A DNA stretch of 64,000 nucleotides from Paracoccus gahaiensis. Its GTDB lineage: Bacteria > Pseudomonadota > Alphaproteobacteria > Rhodobacterales > Rhodobacteraceae. Shown piece after piece: positions 17,679 through 26,210 of the stretch. The position numbers and the translations under genes were made by a program. The notes below the pieces were generated by a model, which was not told where the DNA came from, made no database searches, and saw only the letters and a program-made list of their open reading frames with translations. The stretch is from the NCBI RefSeq assembly GCF_005048225.1, contig NZ_SUNI01000009.1:1-64000 (forward strand), in the 5' to 3' direction. Every line of letters begins with the position of its first letter. Position 1 is the stretch's first letter.

Positions 17679-17697
17679 ACTTGCACACTGTGCAAGT
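17679..17697. promoter_or_regulatory. Perfect 19-bp palindrome, candidate operator of the MFS gene
   Basis: ACTTGCACACTGTGCAAGT is a perfect inverted repeat of nine bases around one central base. It starts one base after the DsbA-like stop and ends 40 bases before the MFS start. Length and symmetry suit a TetR- or MarR-type repressor site; there is no T-run for a terminator. Confidence 0.6.
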
Positions 17698-17737
17698 TCG
17701 GCCTAACTGTCAGACCTGAACCCCACAGGCGACCCCC

Positions 17738-18958
17738 ATGACCGACATGCCCTATGCAGAGGCCGCGCCGCAGCGTCGCCTGCCGCTTCCCGAATTCATC
17801 GCCATGCTGGCGTTCCTCTTCGCGACGATCGCCTTCTCGATCGACGCGATGCTGCCCGCCCTGCCCGACATCGCCGCCGATCTGACGCCCGACAACGTCA
17901 ACCGCGCGCAGCTGATCCTGACCTCCTTCGTGGCGGGCATGGGGCTGGGCACGCTGTTCGCGGGCCCGATCTCGGACGCCTTCGGGCGCAAGCGGACCAT
18001 CACCGTCGGCTTCGGCATCTACATCGCCGCCACGATCGCCGCGCTCTATGCCGATTCGCTCGAGTTCCTGCTGATCGCCCGCTTCGTGCAGGGCTTGGGC
18101 GCGGCCGGACCACGCATCGTGGGGCTGGCGCTGGTCCGCGATCTCTACGAGGGGCGCGAGATGGCGCGCATCACCAGCTTCGTGATGATGATCTTCATCA
18201 TGATCCCGGCGGTCGCCCCCACGCTTGGCGCGGGCATCATCGCCATCTCCAGCTGGCACGGGGTGTTTCTGGCCTTCATCGCCTTCGCCGTGGTCGGCGC
18301 GCTCTGGCTGAACATCCGCCAGGTCGAGACCCTGCCCCGCGACAAGCGCCGCCCGCTGCGCCTGACGACGCTGTATTCCTCGGCGCGCGAGGTGCTGTCG
18401 GACCGCCAGGTGATGCTGGCCACGCTGATCCTGACGCTCGGCTTCGGGCAGATGTTCGGGCTCTTGTCCTCGGCACAGCAGCTTTTCGGCGAAACCTATG
18501 GCAAGGGCGAGAACTTCCACCTCTGGTTCGCCGCCATGGCGCTGCTGTCCGGGTCGGGCACGATCCTGAACGCGACCTTCGTGATCCGCTTCGGGATGCG
18601 GCGCATCGCGAAATGGGCCTATGTCATGCAGACCATCGTGTCCGGCGTGATCCTGGCGGCCCTTCTGTCGGACCTGCTGCCGCAGGCCCTGCGCTTTCCC
18701 GCCTTCTTCTTCTGGGCCACCAGCGTCTTCTTCATGGCGGGCGTGACCTTCGGCAACCTGAACGCGCTGGCCCTGCAGCGGATGGGCCATATCGCCGGCA
18801 TGGCGGCCTCGATCATCGCCGCCATCTCGACCTTGGCCGCCGTCCTGATCGCCGCCCCCGTGGGCCTTCTCTACAACGGCACCGCGATCCCCGCGATCAC
18901 CGCCACGCTGCTCTGCTCGGGCCTTGCCTGGTACCTGATGCGCAATCTCGACGACTGA
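17738..18958 (+). CDS. Bcr/CflA-type MFS drug efflux transporter
   Basis: This 406-residue membrane protein has about twelve hydrophobic segments. Between helices 2 and 3 is the MFS motif FAGPISDAFGRKRTI, and helix 4 has the family segment FVQGLGAAGPRIVGLALVRDLYEG typical of the Bcr/CflA drug:H+ antiporters. Expected role is proton-driven export of small drugs or sulfonamide-like compounds. A 19-bp palindrome lies just upstream, suggesting a local repressor encoded elsewhere. A second, diverged member of the family is at 42190. Confidence 0.9.
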   Translation: MTDMPYAEAAPQRRLPLPEFIAMLAFLFATIAFSIDAMLPALPDIAADLTPDNVNRAQLILTSFVAGMGLGTLFAGPISDAFGRKRTITVGFGIYIAATIAALYADSLEFLLIARFVQGLGAAGPRIVGLALVRDLYEGREMARITSFVMMIFIMIPAVAPTLGAGIIAISSWHGVFLAFIAFAVVGALWLNIRQVETLPRDKRRPLRLTTLYSSAREVLSDRQVMLATLILTLGFGQMFGLLSSAQQLFGETYGKGENFHLWFAAMALLSGSGTILNATFVIRFGMRRIAKWAYVMQTIVSGVILAALLSDLLPQALRFPAFFFWATSVFFMAGVTFGNLNALALQRMGHIAGMAASIIAAISTLAAVLIAAPVGLLYNGTAIPAITATLLCSGLAWYLMRNLDD

Positions 18959-18972
18959 CCCGAGACGGCTGA

Positions 18973-19003
18973 GGCGGGCGGGGCCCCGAAGACCCCGCCC
19001 GCC
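18973..19003. terminator. Strong GC hairpin between convergent genes
   Basis: GGCGGGCGGGG (18973-18983) and CCCCGCCCGCC (18993-19003) form a perfect 11-bp stem between the MFS gene and the convergent ABC gene. No T-run, but the position suits a two-way terminator. Confidence 0.55.
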
Positions 19004-19063
19004 CTTCATCTTGGTGCAAATATCCCGGGGGTGCGGGGGCTGGCCCCCCCCGTCGCGGGACGC
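19004..19063. repeat. Dispersed intergenic repeat, copy A
   Basis: Order of parts: TTCATCTTGG, CAAATATCCCGGGGG, a G-run/C-run palindrome (GGGGGCTGGCCCCC core), then CGTCGCGGGACGC. The same order occurs at 24061 (reverse), 41976 (split) and 50464. It fills the gap right up to the stop of the ABC ATPase gene. Confidence 0.75.
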
Positions 19064-19837
19064 TCAGGCCGCGAGCCCCTCCGGCACCTTCGCCCCGGTC
19101 ATGTAGGACACCGCATCCGACATCGAATGCGCCTTGGGGTCGATCACGCAGAGCCGCTTGCCAAGCCGGTGGATGTGGATGCGGTCGGCCACCTCGAAGA
19201 CATGCGGCATGTTGTGGCTGATCAGCACGATCGGGATGCCGCGCGAGCGCACGTCCTGGATCAGGTCCAGCACCCGGCGGCTTTCCTTCACGCCAAGCGC
19301 GGCGGTCGGCTCGTCCAGGATGATCACGCGGCTGCCGAAGGCGGCGGCGCGGGCGACGGCCACGCCCTGGCGCTGGCCGCCCGACAGGGTCTCGACCGGC
19401 TGATTGATGTTCTGGATCGTCATCAGCCCCAGTTCGGTCAGCTTCGCGCGGGCGAAATCATCCATCGCGGTCTTGTCCAGCATCCCCAGCCAGGTGCCCA
19501 GGAAGCCGGGCTTCCGGATCTCGCGCCCCATGAACATGTTGTCCGAGATCGACAGGGCGGGCGACAGGGCCAGCGTCTGGTAGACCGTCTCGATCCCCAT
19601 CTTGCGGGCATCCAGCGTGCTGGCGAAGCTGACCGGCTTGCCGTCCAGCCGGATCTCGCCCTCGTCGGGCTTCACCGCGCCCGAGATCGCCTTGATCAGG
19701 CTTGACTTGCCCGCACCATTGTCGCCGATGACGGCCAGGATCTCGCCGGGATACAGATCGAAATCGGCATGATCCATGGCGGTCACGCGGCCATAGCGCT
19801 TGACCAGGTTGCGGGCGGACAGAAGCGGTTCGGTCAT
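19064..19837 (-). CDS. frcA: Sugar ABC importer ATPase (FrcA-like)
   Basis: This 257-residue ATPase has Walker A GDNGAGKSS, Q-loop ETVYQTLALSPALSISDNMFMG, the ABC signature ETLSGGQRQGVAVARA, Walker B VIILDEPTAALG and the switch histidine in VLISHNMPH. It is a single-domain ATPase of about 260 residues, as in the fructose importer FrcA of rhizobia, rather than the double-domain RbsA/XylG form. ATG 19837 overlaps the permease stop by four bases. It powers the FrcB-FrcC importer. Confidence 0.9.
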   Translation of the reverse strand: MTEPLLSARNLVKRYGRVTAMDHADFDLYPGEILAVIGDNGAGKSSLIKAISGAVKPDEGEIRLDGKPVSFASTLDARKMGIETVYQTLALSPALSISDNMFMGREIRKPGFLGTWLGMLDKTAMDDFARAKLTELGLMTIQNINQPVETLSGGQRQGVAVARAAAFGSRVIILDEPTAALGVKESRRVLDLIQDVRSRGIPIVLISHNMPHVFEVADRIHIHRLGKRLCVIDPKAHSMSDAVSYMTGAKVPEGLAA

Positions 19838-20889
19838 GACGACACCTTTCGGATCCATTGGTCGATGGCCACGGCCAGGATGATCAGCCAGCCGGTCGCG
19901 AACAGCTGCCACAGCACGTCCACCCCCGCCAGCCGCAGCCCCGAGTTGAAGACGCCCACGATCAACGCGCCGATCAGCGGCCCCAGGATCGACCCGCGCC
20001 CGCCGAAGAGGGAGATCCCCCCGATGACGACGGCGGTGATCGATTCCAGGTTCGCCTCGAAGAACGAGGTCGGGCTGATCGAGCCCACCCGCCCGATCGA
20101 GGACCAGGCCGCCAGCCCGCAGATCACCCCGGCCACGACATAGACCGACATCAGCACGCGCTTGGTCTGGATGCCCGCCAGCGCCGCCGATTCCGGGTCG
20201 TCGCCCACCGCATAGACGCGCCGGCCCCAGGCCGTCTTGTAGAGCGCGTAATAGAGCACGGCGAAGACCACGACCATCAGGATGACGCCATAGGTCAGGA
20301 CCGCGCCGCCGACCTCGAAGCGCGTGCCGAAGAACTTCAGCAGCGGCGCGTCGGTGTCCAGCGTCTGGCTGCGGATCGTCTCGCGCCCCGACAGGTAGTA
20401 GTTCAGCGCCAGGAAGATGTTCCAGGTGCCAAGCGTGGTGATGAAGGGCGGCAGCTTCAGCCGCGTGACCAGCCAGCCGTTCAGCGCGCCGGTCGCCGCC
20501 CCGCAGGCCAGGCCCGCCAGGATCGCGATCGGCACGGGCACGCCGAAATTCACCGCCAGCTGTCCCATCACGACCGAGATCAGCACCATCACCGCGCCGA
20601 CCGACAGATCGATCCCCGCCGTCAGGATCACCAGCGACTGCGCGGCGGCCAGCGTGCCCACGACGGCGACCTGCTGCAGCACCAGCGACAGGTTGAAGGC
20701 CGAGAAGAAGTTCGGAGAGATCAGCCCGAAGGCGATCAGCGACAGCACCAGGACGATGACCGGAACCATGGTGGGATACTGGTGCAGGAAATGCTGCACC
20801 CGGTCCAGCGTGCTGCGGTGGCGGTGGTCGAACTGCGCGACCGCCTCCGGGGCTCGGCGCTCGACCACGGGATCGGGGGTGTCTGACAT
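19834..20889 (-). CDS. frcC: Sugar ABC importer permease (FrcC-like)
   Basis: The 351-residue permease of the ribose/xylose/fructose class has eight to ten membrane helices, with the family segment LTAGIDLSVGAVMVL, the GWLVTRLKLPPFITTLGT loop and the late GGISLFGGRGSILGPLIGAL coupling region. The soluble N-terminus before the first helix is about 45 residues. It follows frcB by about 95 bases and overlaps frcA. Substrate is inferred from overall similarity to FrcC (fructose, perhaps ribose or mannose). Confidence 0.9.
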   Translation of the reverse strand: MSDTPDPVVERRAPEAVAQFDHRHRSTLDRVQHFLHQYPTMVPVIVLVLSLIAFGLISPNFFSAFNLSLVLQQVAVVGTLAAAQSLVILTAGIDLSVGAVMVLISVVMGQLAVNFGVPVPIAILAGLACGAATGALNGWLVTRLKLPPFITTLGTWNIFLALNYYLSGRETIRSQTLDTDAPLLKFFGTRFEVGGAVLTYGVILMVVVFAVLYYALYKTAWGRRVYAVGDDPESAALAGIQTKRVLMSVYVVAGVICGLAAWSSIGRVGSISPTSFFEANLESITAVVIGGISLFGGRGSILGPLIGALIVGVFNSGLRLAGVDVLWQLFATGWLIILAVAIDQWIRKVSS

Positions 20890-20985
20890 CGGGGACTCCG
20901 GGAAATGTCGGGAAGCGCGACGGCGGATCGCCCGCCGTCGCCGGTTCGGCCAGGGCCGCCCGTCAGCCGGGCGGCCGCCGGGGGC

Positions 20986-22014
20986 TCAGCCCCAGCACTG
21001 CTCCAGCCCGTCGACGACGCTGATCGAGGTCACGCCCTCGACCGCATCGTCGGTGACCAGGTTCACGCCGGTATTGGTGAAGTCCAGCCCCTCGGTCGTC
21101 TCGGGCATGGTGCCGTCGGCGGCGAAGGCGGCAATCGCCTCGACCCCCATCGACGCCATCAGCAGCGGGTATTGCTGCGCCGTGGCGCCGATCACGCCGT
21201 CCTGCACGTTCTGCACGCCCGGGCAGCCGCCATCGATCGACACGATCAGCGCGTTCTCCTCCATGCCGAAGGACCGCAGGGCCTCGTAGGCGCCGGCGGC
21301 GGCGGGCTCGTTGATCGTATAGACCAGGTTGATGCCCGGATCGATCTGCAGCAGGGCCTCCATCGCCTGGCGACCGCCCTCCTCGTTGCCCGAGGTCACC
21401 TCGTGGCCCACGATGCGCGCGTCATCCTCGTCGCCGATGACGTTCTCGTCGGCCACGTCGATCCCGAAGCCCTCCAGGAAGCCTTGGTTGCGCAGCACGT
21501 CGACCGAGGGCGCGCTGGCCGACAGGTCCAGCATCGCGATCTTGGCATCGGCGGCGGCGTCGCCCATCTGGCCCGCAGCCCATGCGCCGATCAGCCGCCC
21601 GGCCTCGCGGTTGTCGGTGGCGAAGGTCGCGTCGGCGGCGTCGATCGGGTCCATCGGCGTGTCCAGCGCGATGACCAGGATGCCCGCATCCCGGGCCTGG
21701 CCAAGCGAATCGGTGATCGCCTTGGTGTCGGATGCGGTGATCATGATCCCCTGGACGCCGGCGGCGATGCAGCTTTCGACGGCCTGCTGCTGGGTCTCGT
21801 GGTCGCCGTCGATCTTGCCGGCGAAGGTCATCAGCTCGATGCCCAGTTCCTGGGCCTTGGCGGTGGCGCCTTCCTTCATCTTCACGAAGAACGGGTTGAT
21901 GTCGGTCTTGGTGATAAGGCAGGCCCTGGTCGTCTCCTGCGCCTGCACAGCGCCTGCCGACAGGGCAAGCGCGGTCAGCGCGACGGATGCGCGCAATACG
22001 GTCGTGATGGTCAC
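20986..22014 (-). CDS. frcB: Periplasmic sugar-binding protein (FrcB-like)
   Basis: The 342-residue protein begins with a signal peptide ([20 protein letters not shown]) and continues as a type I periplasmic sugar-binding fold: [40 protein letters not shown], and [24 protein letters not shown]. The start is GTG 22014 with GGAG eight bases upstream; a longer frame to 22077 would put a charged stretch before the signal. It is the first gene of the frcB-frcC-frcA operon and divergent from the ROK regulator, its likely controller. Confidence 0.9.
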   Translation of the reverse strand: MTITTVLRASVALTALALSAGAVQAQETTRACLITKTDINPFFVKMKEGATAKAQELGIELMTFAGKIDGDHETQQQAVESCIAAGVQGIMITASDTKAITDSLGQARDAGILVIALDTPMDPIDAADATFATDNREAGRLIGAWAAGQMGDAAADAKIAMLDLSASAPSVDVLRNQGFLEGFGIDVADENVIGDEDDARIVGHEVTSGNEEGGRQAMEALLQIDPGINLVYTINEPAAAGAYEALRSFGMEENALIVSIDGGCPGVQNVQDGVIGATAQQYPLLMASMGVEAIAAFAADGTMPETTEGLDFTNTGVNLVTDDAVEGVTSISVVDGLEQCWG

Positions 22015-22088
22015 GGTGAAATCTCCTCCAGCCGAGCGGTTCCTCTTCCGCCCCTGAGCTACCAAAGCACCAGCCAATGCAGCTTGTC

Positions 22089-22109
22089 AATAAATCAATC
22101 ATGTTTATT
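22089..22109. promoter_or_regulatory. Candidate ROK operator between frcB and its regulator
   Basis: AATAAA (22089-22094) and TTTATT (22104-22109) form an inverted pair with nine bases between, an AT-rich island in a GC-rich gap. ROK repressors such as Mlc/NagC bind AT-rich symmetric sites of this span. It sits 26 bases before the regulator start. Confidence 0.45.
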
Positions 22110-22134
22110 AATCCCCTTCAGGAGGACCGATCCC

Positions 22135-23262
22135 ATGCCCCGCGACCCCGTGCCCGCCGGCCCGCTCAGCCGGAACGAGCGGCTGATCCTGTCCCTGATC
22201 CGCCGGCAGGGGCCGATGCCGCGCGCCGCGCTGGCGCCGCTGACGGGGCTGTCGGCACAGGCCATCACCAACCTGACGCGCAAGCTGATGCAGGGCGGCT
22301 ATCTGGATGCGGGGGCGGTGGTGCGGGGCAAGGTGGGCCAGCCCTCGGTGCCGCTGGCCCTGGCGCCGGACGGGGCGTGGTTCCTGGGGCTGAAGATCGG
22401 GCGGCGACTGGCCGAGCTGGCGCTGGTCGATTTCACGGGTGAGGTGCGCGCCCATCGCCAGCAGGTCCATGCCCATCCCGATCCGGGGTGCATCCTCGAT
22501 TTCACGCGCCGGGGGCTGGAGGATCTGACCACGCCGCTGTCGCCCGATCAGCGGGCGCGCATCGCGGGTCTGGGCATCGCCGCGCCCTACCGGCTGTGGG
22601 ACTGGGGCCGCGAGATGGCCGGCTGGCGCGACATCGACCTGCGCGCCCGTCTGGCGGGCGACCTGCCCTATCCGGTGTTTCTGGACAATGACGCGACGAC
22701 CGCCTGCGGGGCGCAGCAGATCTTCGGCGCGCTCGACCTGCCGCGCGACTTCATCCATGTCTACATCGCCCATTTCGCCGGGGGCGGGATCGTGCTGGAC
22801 GGCGTGCTGCGCCACGGGCCACGGATGAACGCGGGCGCGCTCGGCTCGATGCCGATCCCGGGCGGCGGGCAGCTTCTGGACCGCGCCTCGGTCTCGGCGC
22901 TGGAGCGGCGGATCGGGCATCCACTGCCGCCCGACGATGCAGGCTGGGACGTGCCCCTGGCGATCGAGGAGGACTGGGCCGAGCAGGCGGGCCAGGCGCT
23001 GGCCTTCACGGCGCTGTCGGCGGTGGCGCTGGTCGATCTGCCGCTGGTGGTCATCGACGGCGCCGTGCCGCCCGCGACCCGCACCCGGCTGACCGATGCG
23101 ACCCGCCGGGCGATGGCCGGGCTTCCCGCGGCCGGCATCGACCGCCCCGAGGTGATCGAGGGCAGTCTGGGCCGCCGGGCCCGCATCCTGGGGGCCGCCG
23201 GATTGCCGCTGGCGCATTTCTTCCAGCCCGAGGGTCTGCCGCTGCGGGGGGATGGGCCTTGA
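22135..23262 (+). CDS. ROK-family transcriptional regulator
   Basis: This 375-residue protein has an N-terminal winged helix (NERLILSLIRRQGPMPRAALAPLTGLSAQAITNLTRKL) followed by a ROK sugar-kinase-like domain (LDNDATTACGAQQIFGA, HVYIAHFAGGGIVLDGVLRHG, NAGALGSMPIPGGG). The usual ROK zinc cluster CxCGxxGC is not visible, so it may sense ligand without that site. GGAGG precedes ATG 22135. Being divergent from the importer, it most likely represses it and is relieved by the transported sugar or its phosphate. Confidence 0.88.
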   Translation: MPRDPVPAGPLSRNERLILSLIRRQGPMPRAALAPLTGLSAQAITNLTRKLMQGGYLDAGAVVRGKVGQPSVPLALAPDGAWFLGLKIGRRLAELALVDFTGEVRAHRQQVHAHPDPGCILDFTRRGLEDLTTPLSPDQRARIAGLGIAAPYRLWDWGREMAGWRDIDLRARLAGDLPYPVFLDNDATTACGAQQIFGALDLPRDFIHVYIAHFAGGGIVLDGVLRHGPRMNAGALGSMPIPGGGQLLDRASVSALERRIGHPLPPDDAGWDVPLAIEEDWAEQAGQALAFTALSAVALVDLPLVVIDGAVPPATRTRLTDATRRAMAGLPAAGIDRPEVIEGSLGRRARILGAAGLPLAHFFQPEGLPLRGDGP

Positions 23263-23302
23263 CACCGCGGACCCCCGGGCTATAAGCCGCCACTTCATTG
23301 GT

Positions 23303-23385
23303 GTTGGTGGACCCCGCAAGGGGAACCCTGTCAGGCCCCGGCCAGAGGACAACGCCCTTCGCAACGATCTGCAAGGAGACCAGCC
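23303..23385 (+). promoter_or_regulatory. Structured leader of rpsD
   Basis: The gap before rpsD contains CCCC-GCAA-GGGG (23312-23323), a stem closed by a GNRA tetraloop, followed by AACCCTGTCAGGCCCCGGCC. In many bacteria S4 regulates its own mRNA through leader structure, so this is a candidate autoregulatory element. Only the short stem is certain. Confidence 0.4.
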
Positions 23386-24006
23386 GTGACCAAACGCACG
23401 TCTGCCAAGTACAAACTCGACCGCCGCATGGGCGAGAACATCTGGGGCCGCGCCAAGTCGCCGGTCAACCGCCGCGAATACGGCCCCGGCCAGCACGGCC
23501 AGCGCCGCAAGAACAAGCTGTCCGACTTCGGCACCCAGCTGCGCGCCAAGCAGAAGCTGAAGGGCCATTACGGCGACCTGACCGAGAAGCAGTTCCGCCG
23601 CATCTATGCCGAGGCCGAGCGCATCAAGGGCGATACCGGCGAGAACCTGGTGGGTCTGCTGGAGCGTCGCCTGGACGCCGTCGTCTATCGCGCCAAGTTC
23701 GTGGCGACCATCTGGGCCGCCCGCCAGTTCGTGAACCACGGCCATATCCAGGTCAACGGCCAGCGCGTGAACATCGCGTCCTACCGTGTCAAGGAAGGCG
23801 ACGTGATCTCGATCCGCGAGCGCTCGCGCCAGCTGGCCATCGTGCTGGAGGCCGTGTCGCTGACCGAGCGCGACGTGCCCGACTATCTGGAATGCGACCA
23901 CAACAAGATGACCGCGACCTTCGTGCGCACCCCGTCCCTGGGCGACATTCCCTATGCCGTGCAGATGGAACCGAACCTGGTCGTCGAATTCTACGCGAAG
24001 AACTGA
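23386..24006 (+). CDS. rpsD: 30S ribosomal protein S4
   Basis: The 206-residue protein is a full-length S4: [20 protein letters not shown] at the N-terminus (alphaproteobacterial variant), [21 protein letters not shown], the S4 RNA-binding domain [20 protein letters not shown] with [17 protein letters not shown], and the C-terminal [10 protein letters not shown]. It nucleates 30S assembly. The start is GTG 23386 with AAGGAG eight bases upstream. It is a single-gene unit with its own terminator. Confidence 0.98.
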   Translation: MTKRTSAKYKLDRRMGENIWGRAKSPVNRREYGPGQHGQRRKNKLSDFGTQLRAKQKLKGHYGDLTEKQFRRIYAEAERIKGDTGENLVGLLERRLDAVVYRAKFVATIWAARQFVNHGHIQVNGQRVNIASYRVKEGDVISIRERSRQLAIVLEAVSLTERDVPDYLECDHNKMTATFVRTPSLGDIPYAVQMEPNLVVEFYAKN

Positions 24007-24030
24007 TCTTCGCCACATCGACTGCCTCTG

Positions 24031-24057
24031 GGGCCGCATCTTCGGATGCGGCCCTTT
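24031..24057 (+). terminator. Terminator of rpsD with a UUCG loop
   Basis: GGGCCGCATC (24031-24040) and GATGCGGCCC (24045-24054) form a perfect 10-bp stem closed by TTCG, an extra-stable C(UUCG)G tetraloop, then TTT. Confidence 0.9.
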
Positions 24058-24060
24058 CGC

Positions 24061-24120
24061 GTCCCGCGACGGCCGGGGGCCAGCCCCCGGACCCCCGGGA
24101 TATTTGGACCAAGATGAAGG
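24061..24120. repeat. Dispersed intergenic repeat, copy B (reverse orientation)
   Basis: Read on the minus strand it gives CTTCATCTTGGTCCAAATATCCCGGGGG type order, then the G/C palindrome and GTCGCGGGAC, matching copy A. It lies directly after the rpsD terminator. Confidence 0.75.
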
Positions 24121-24187
24121 CGGCGTTTTGGGGGCTTTTCTTGCGGCGGAGGGGCGCTTAGACGGGGCCGGACAAAGGATGGACCCC

Positions 24188-25279
24188 ATGACCCAGACAC
24201 CCGTGCAGCCCGGCATCATGGATATCGCGCTTTATGTCAGCGGCGAGAGCACGCTGGCGGGGCGCGCGGATGTGCTGAAGCTTTCCTCGAACGAGAATCC
24301 GCTTGGGTCCAGCCCGGCGGCGCAGGCGGCCTTCAAGGCGGCGGCGGGGGATCTGCACCGCTATCCGGCGACCGATCATGCGGGCTTGCGGGCGGCCATC
24401 GGCGAGGTCTGCGGGCTGGATCCCGACCGGATCATCTGCGGCGTGGGCTCGGACGAGGTGCTGCAATTCGTGGTGCAGGCCTTTGCCGGGCCGAGCGACG
24501 AGGTGATCACCACCGCGCACGGGTTCTCCATGTATCCGATTCTGGCGCGGATGGTCGGCGCCACGCCCGTCACCGTCCCCGAGGCCGGGCGGCGGGTCGA
24601 TGTCGACGCGATCCTGGCGGCGGTGACCGATCGCACCCGGGTGGTCTTCGTCGCCAACCCCGCCAATCCGACCGGCACGATGCTGGGCGCGGACGAGCTG
24701 CAGCGCCTGGTGGACGGGCTGCCGCCGCAGGTGCTGTTCGTCCATGACGGCGCCTATACCGAGTTTGCCGAGGGCGCCGATGGCGGCGCCGCGCTGGTCG
24801 ACCGCCATCCCAATGTCATCATGACGCGGACCTTTTCCAAGATCCACGGGTTGGGCGGGCTGCGGATCGGGTGGGGCTATGCGGCGCGCGCGGTCATCGA
24901 CGTGCTGAATCGCATCCGCCAGCCCTTCAACCTGTCCAACGCCCAGATGGCCGCCGCCGAGGCCGCGATCCGCGACACCGCCTTCACCGCCCGCTGCGCC
25001 ACGCTGAATGCGCAGATGCGCGACAGGATGCGGCAGTCGCTGATCCAGATGGGGGTGGGTTGCGACGAGAGCTTTGCCAATTTCGTGCTGGCGCGGTTCG
25101 ACAGCCCCGACACCGCCGCCGCCGCCGATGCGGCCCTGCGCGCCGACGGCATCCTGGTGCGGCGCGTGGGCGGCTATGGCCTGCCCGAGGCGCTGCGGAT
25201 CACCGTGGGCGACGAGGATGCCGTCAGCCGCGTGCTGGACTGCCTGGGCCGCTTCATGGCCGGACGGCGCGGGGCATGA
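24188..25279 (+). CDS. hisC: HisC-type aminotransferase (histidinol-phosphate/aromatic)
   Basis: This 363-residue fold-type I PLP enzyme of the HisC family has LKLSSNENPLGSSPAA at the N-terminus, the loop FVANPANPTGTM, the PLP-phosphate part HDGAYTEFA and the Schiff-base lysine in RTFSKIHGLGGLRIGW. HisC enzymes transaminate histidinol-phosphate, and in several alphaproteobacteria the copy beside prephenate dehydrogenase serves tyrosine and phenylalanine. The overlap of its stop with the next start supports that role. ATG 24188 follows AAGGA at good spacing; ATG 24179 is in frame too. Confidence 0.9.
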   Translation: MTQTPVQPGIMDIALYVSGESTLAGRADVLKLSSNENPLGSSPAAQAAFKAAAGDLHRYPATDHAGLRAAIGEVCGLDPDRIICGVGSDEVLQFVVQAFAGPSDEVITTAHGFSMYPILARMVGATPVTVPEAGRRVDVDAILAAVTDRTRVVFVANPANPTGTMLGADELQRLVDGLPPQVLFVHDGAYTEFAEGADGGAALVDRHPNVIMTRTFSKIHGLGGLRIGWGYAARAVIDVLNRIRQPFNLSNAQMAAAEAAIRDTAFTARCATLNAQMRDRMRQSLIQMGVGCDESFANFVLARFDSPDTAAAADAALRADGILVRRVGGYGLPEALRITVGDEDAVSRVLDCLGRFMAGRRGA

Positions 25280-26205
25280 GCGTGATCTATGACCGCGTGG
25301 CCCTGATCGGGCTGGGGCTGATCGCCGGATCCATGGCCCATGCGATGCGCCAAGGCGGGCTGGCGGGCGAGATCACGGGCTATGCCCGCAGCAGCGCCAC
25401 CCGCGACACCGCACGCGAGATCGGCCTGTGCGACCGCGTCTGCGACAGCGCCGCCGAGACCGTGGCGGGCGCCGATCTGGTCGTGCTGGCCGTGCCGGTG
25501 GGCGCCATGGGCGAGGTCATGGCCGAGATCGCGCCACATCTGGCGCCGGGTGCCACGATCACCGATGTGGGCTCGGTCAAGCAGTCGGTCATCGACGCGG
25601 TGGCGCCGCATCTGCCTGCGGGCGTGGAGTTCATCCCCGGCCATCCGCTGGCCGGGACCGAGCATTCGGGCCCGCGCGCGGGGTTTGCGGGCCTGTTCGC
25701 CAATCGCTGGTGGCTGCTGACGCCGCTGCCCGACACCGATCCGGCGGCGCTGGCCCGGCTGGACGCCCTGATCACGGCGATGGGCGCCAAGACCGACCGG
25801 ATGGAGGCGCCCCATCACGATCTGGTCCTCGCCGTGACAAGCCATGCGCCGCACCTGATCGCCTATACGATGGTGGGCGTGGCCGACCACCTGCGCCGCG
25901 TCTCGGGCGAGGAGGTGATCCAGTATTCGGCGGCGGGCTTCCGCGACTTCACCCGGATCGCGGCCAGCGACCCGACCATGTGGCGCGACGTGTTCCTGCA
26001 CAACAAGGAAGCGACGCTGGACATCCTGGGCCGCTTCACCGAGGAGCTGTTCGTGCTGCAGCGCGCCATCCGCATGGGCGACGGCCCGCAGCTGCACGAT
26101 TACTTCACCCGCACCCGCGCCATCCGTCGCGGCATCATCGACGCGGGACAGGATACCGAGGCCCCGGATTTCGGCCGCACACCCGGCGCCCGCCCCGCCG
26201 AGTAG
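25276..26205 (+). CDS. tyrC: Prephenate/arogenate dehydrogenase (TyrC type)
   Basis: This 309-residue enzyme has an N-terminal NAD(P) Rossmann motif (VALIGLGLIAGSMAHAM), the family LVVLAVPVGAM and DVGSVKQSVIDAV, the conserved GHPLAGTEHSGPRAGFAGLF, and the C-terminal dimer helix with HNKEATLDILGRF. It oxidatively decarboxylates prephenate or arogenate toward tyrosine. No chorismate mutase or ACT domain is present. It overlaps hisC by four bases. Confidence 0.92.
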   Translation: MSVIYDRVALIGLGLIAGSMAHAMRQGGLAGEITGYARSSATRDTAREIGLCDRVCDSAAETVAGADLVVLAVPVGAMGEVMAEIAPHLAPGATITDVGSVKQSVIDAVAPHLPAGVEFIPGHPLAGTEHSGPRAGFAGLFANRWWLLTPLPDTDPAALARLDALITAMGAKTDRMEAPHHDLVLAVTSHAPHLIAYTMVGVADHLRRVSGEEVIQYSAAGFRDFTRIAASDPTMWRDVFLHNKEATLDILGRFTEELFVLQRAIRMGDGPQLHDYFTRTRAIRRGIIDAGQDTEAPDFGRTPGARPAE

Positions 26206-26210
26206 CGCGC

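Noticed and set aside
23303..23345. SRP RNA gene ahead of rpsD
   Set aside because: AACCCTGTCAGGCCC matches part of SRP RNA, but the GGAA tetraloop and AGCAG part that should follow are absent.
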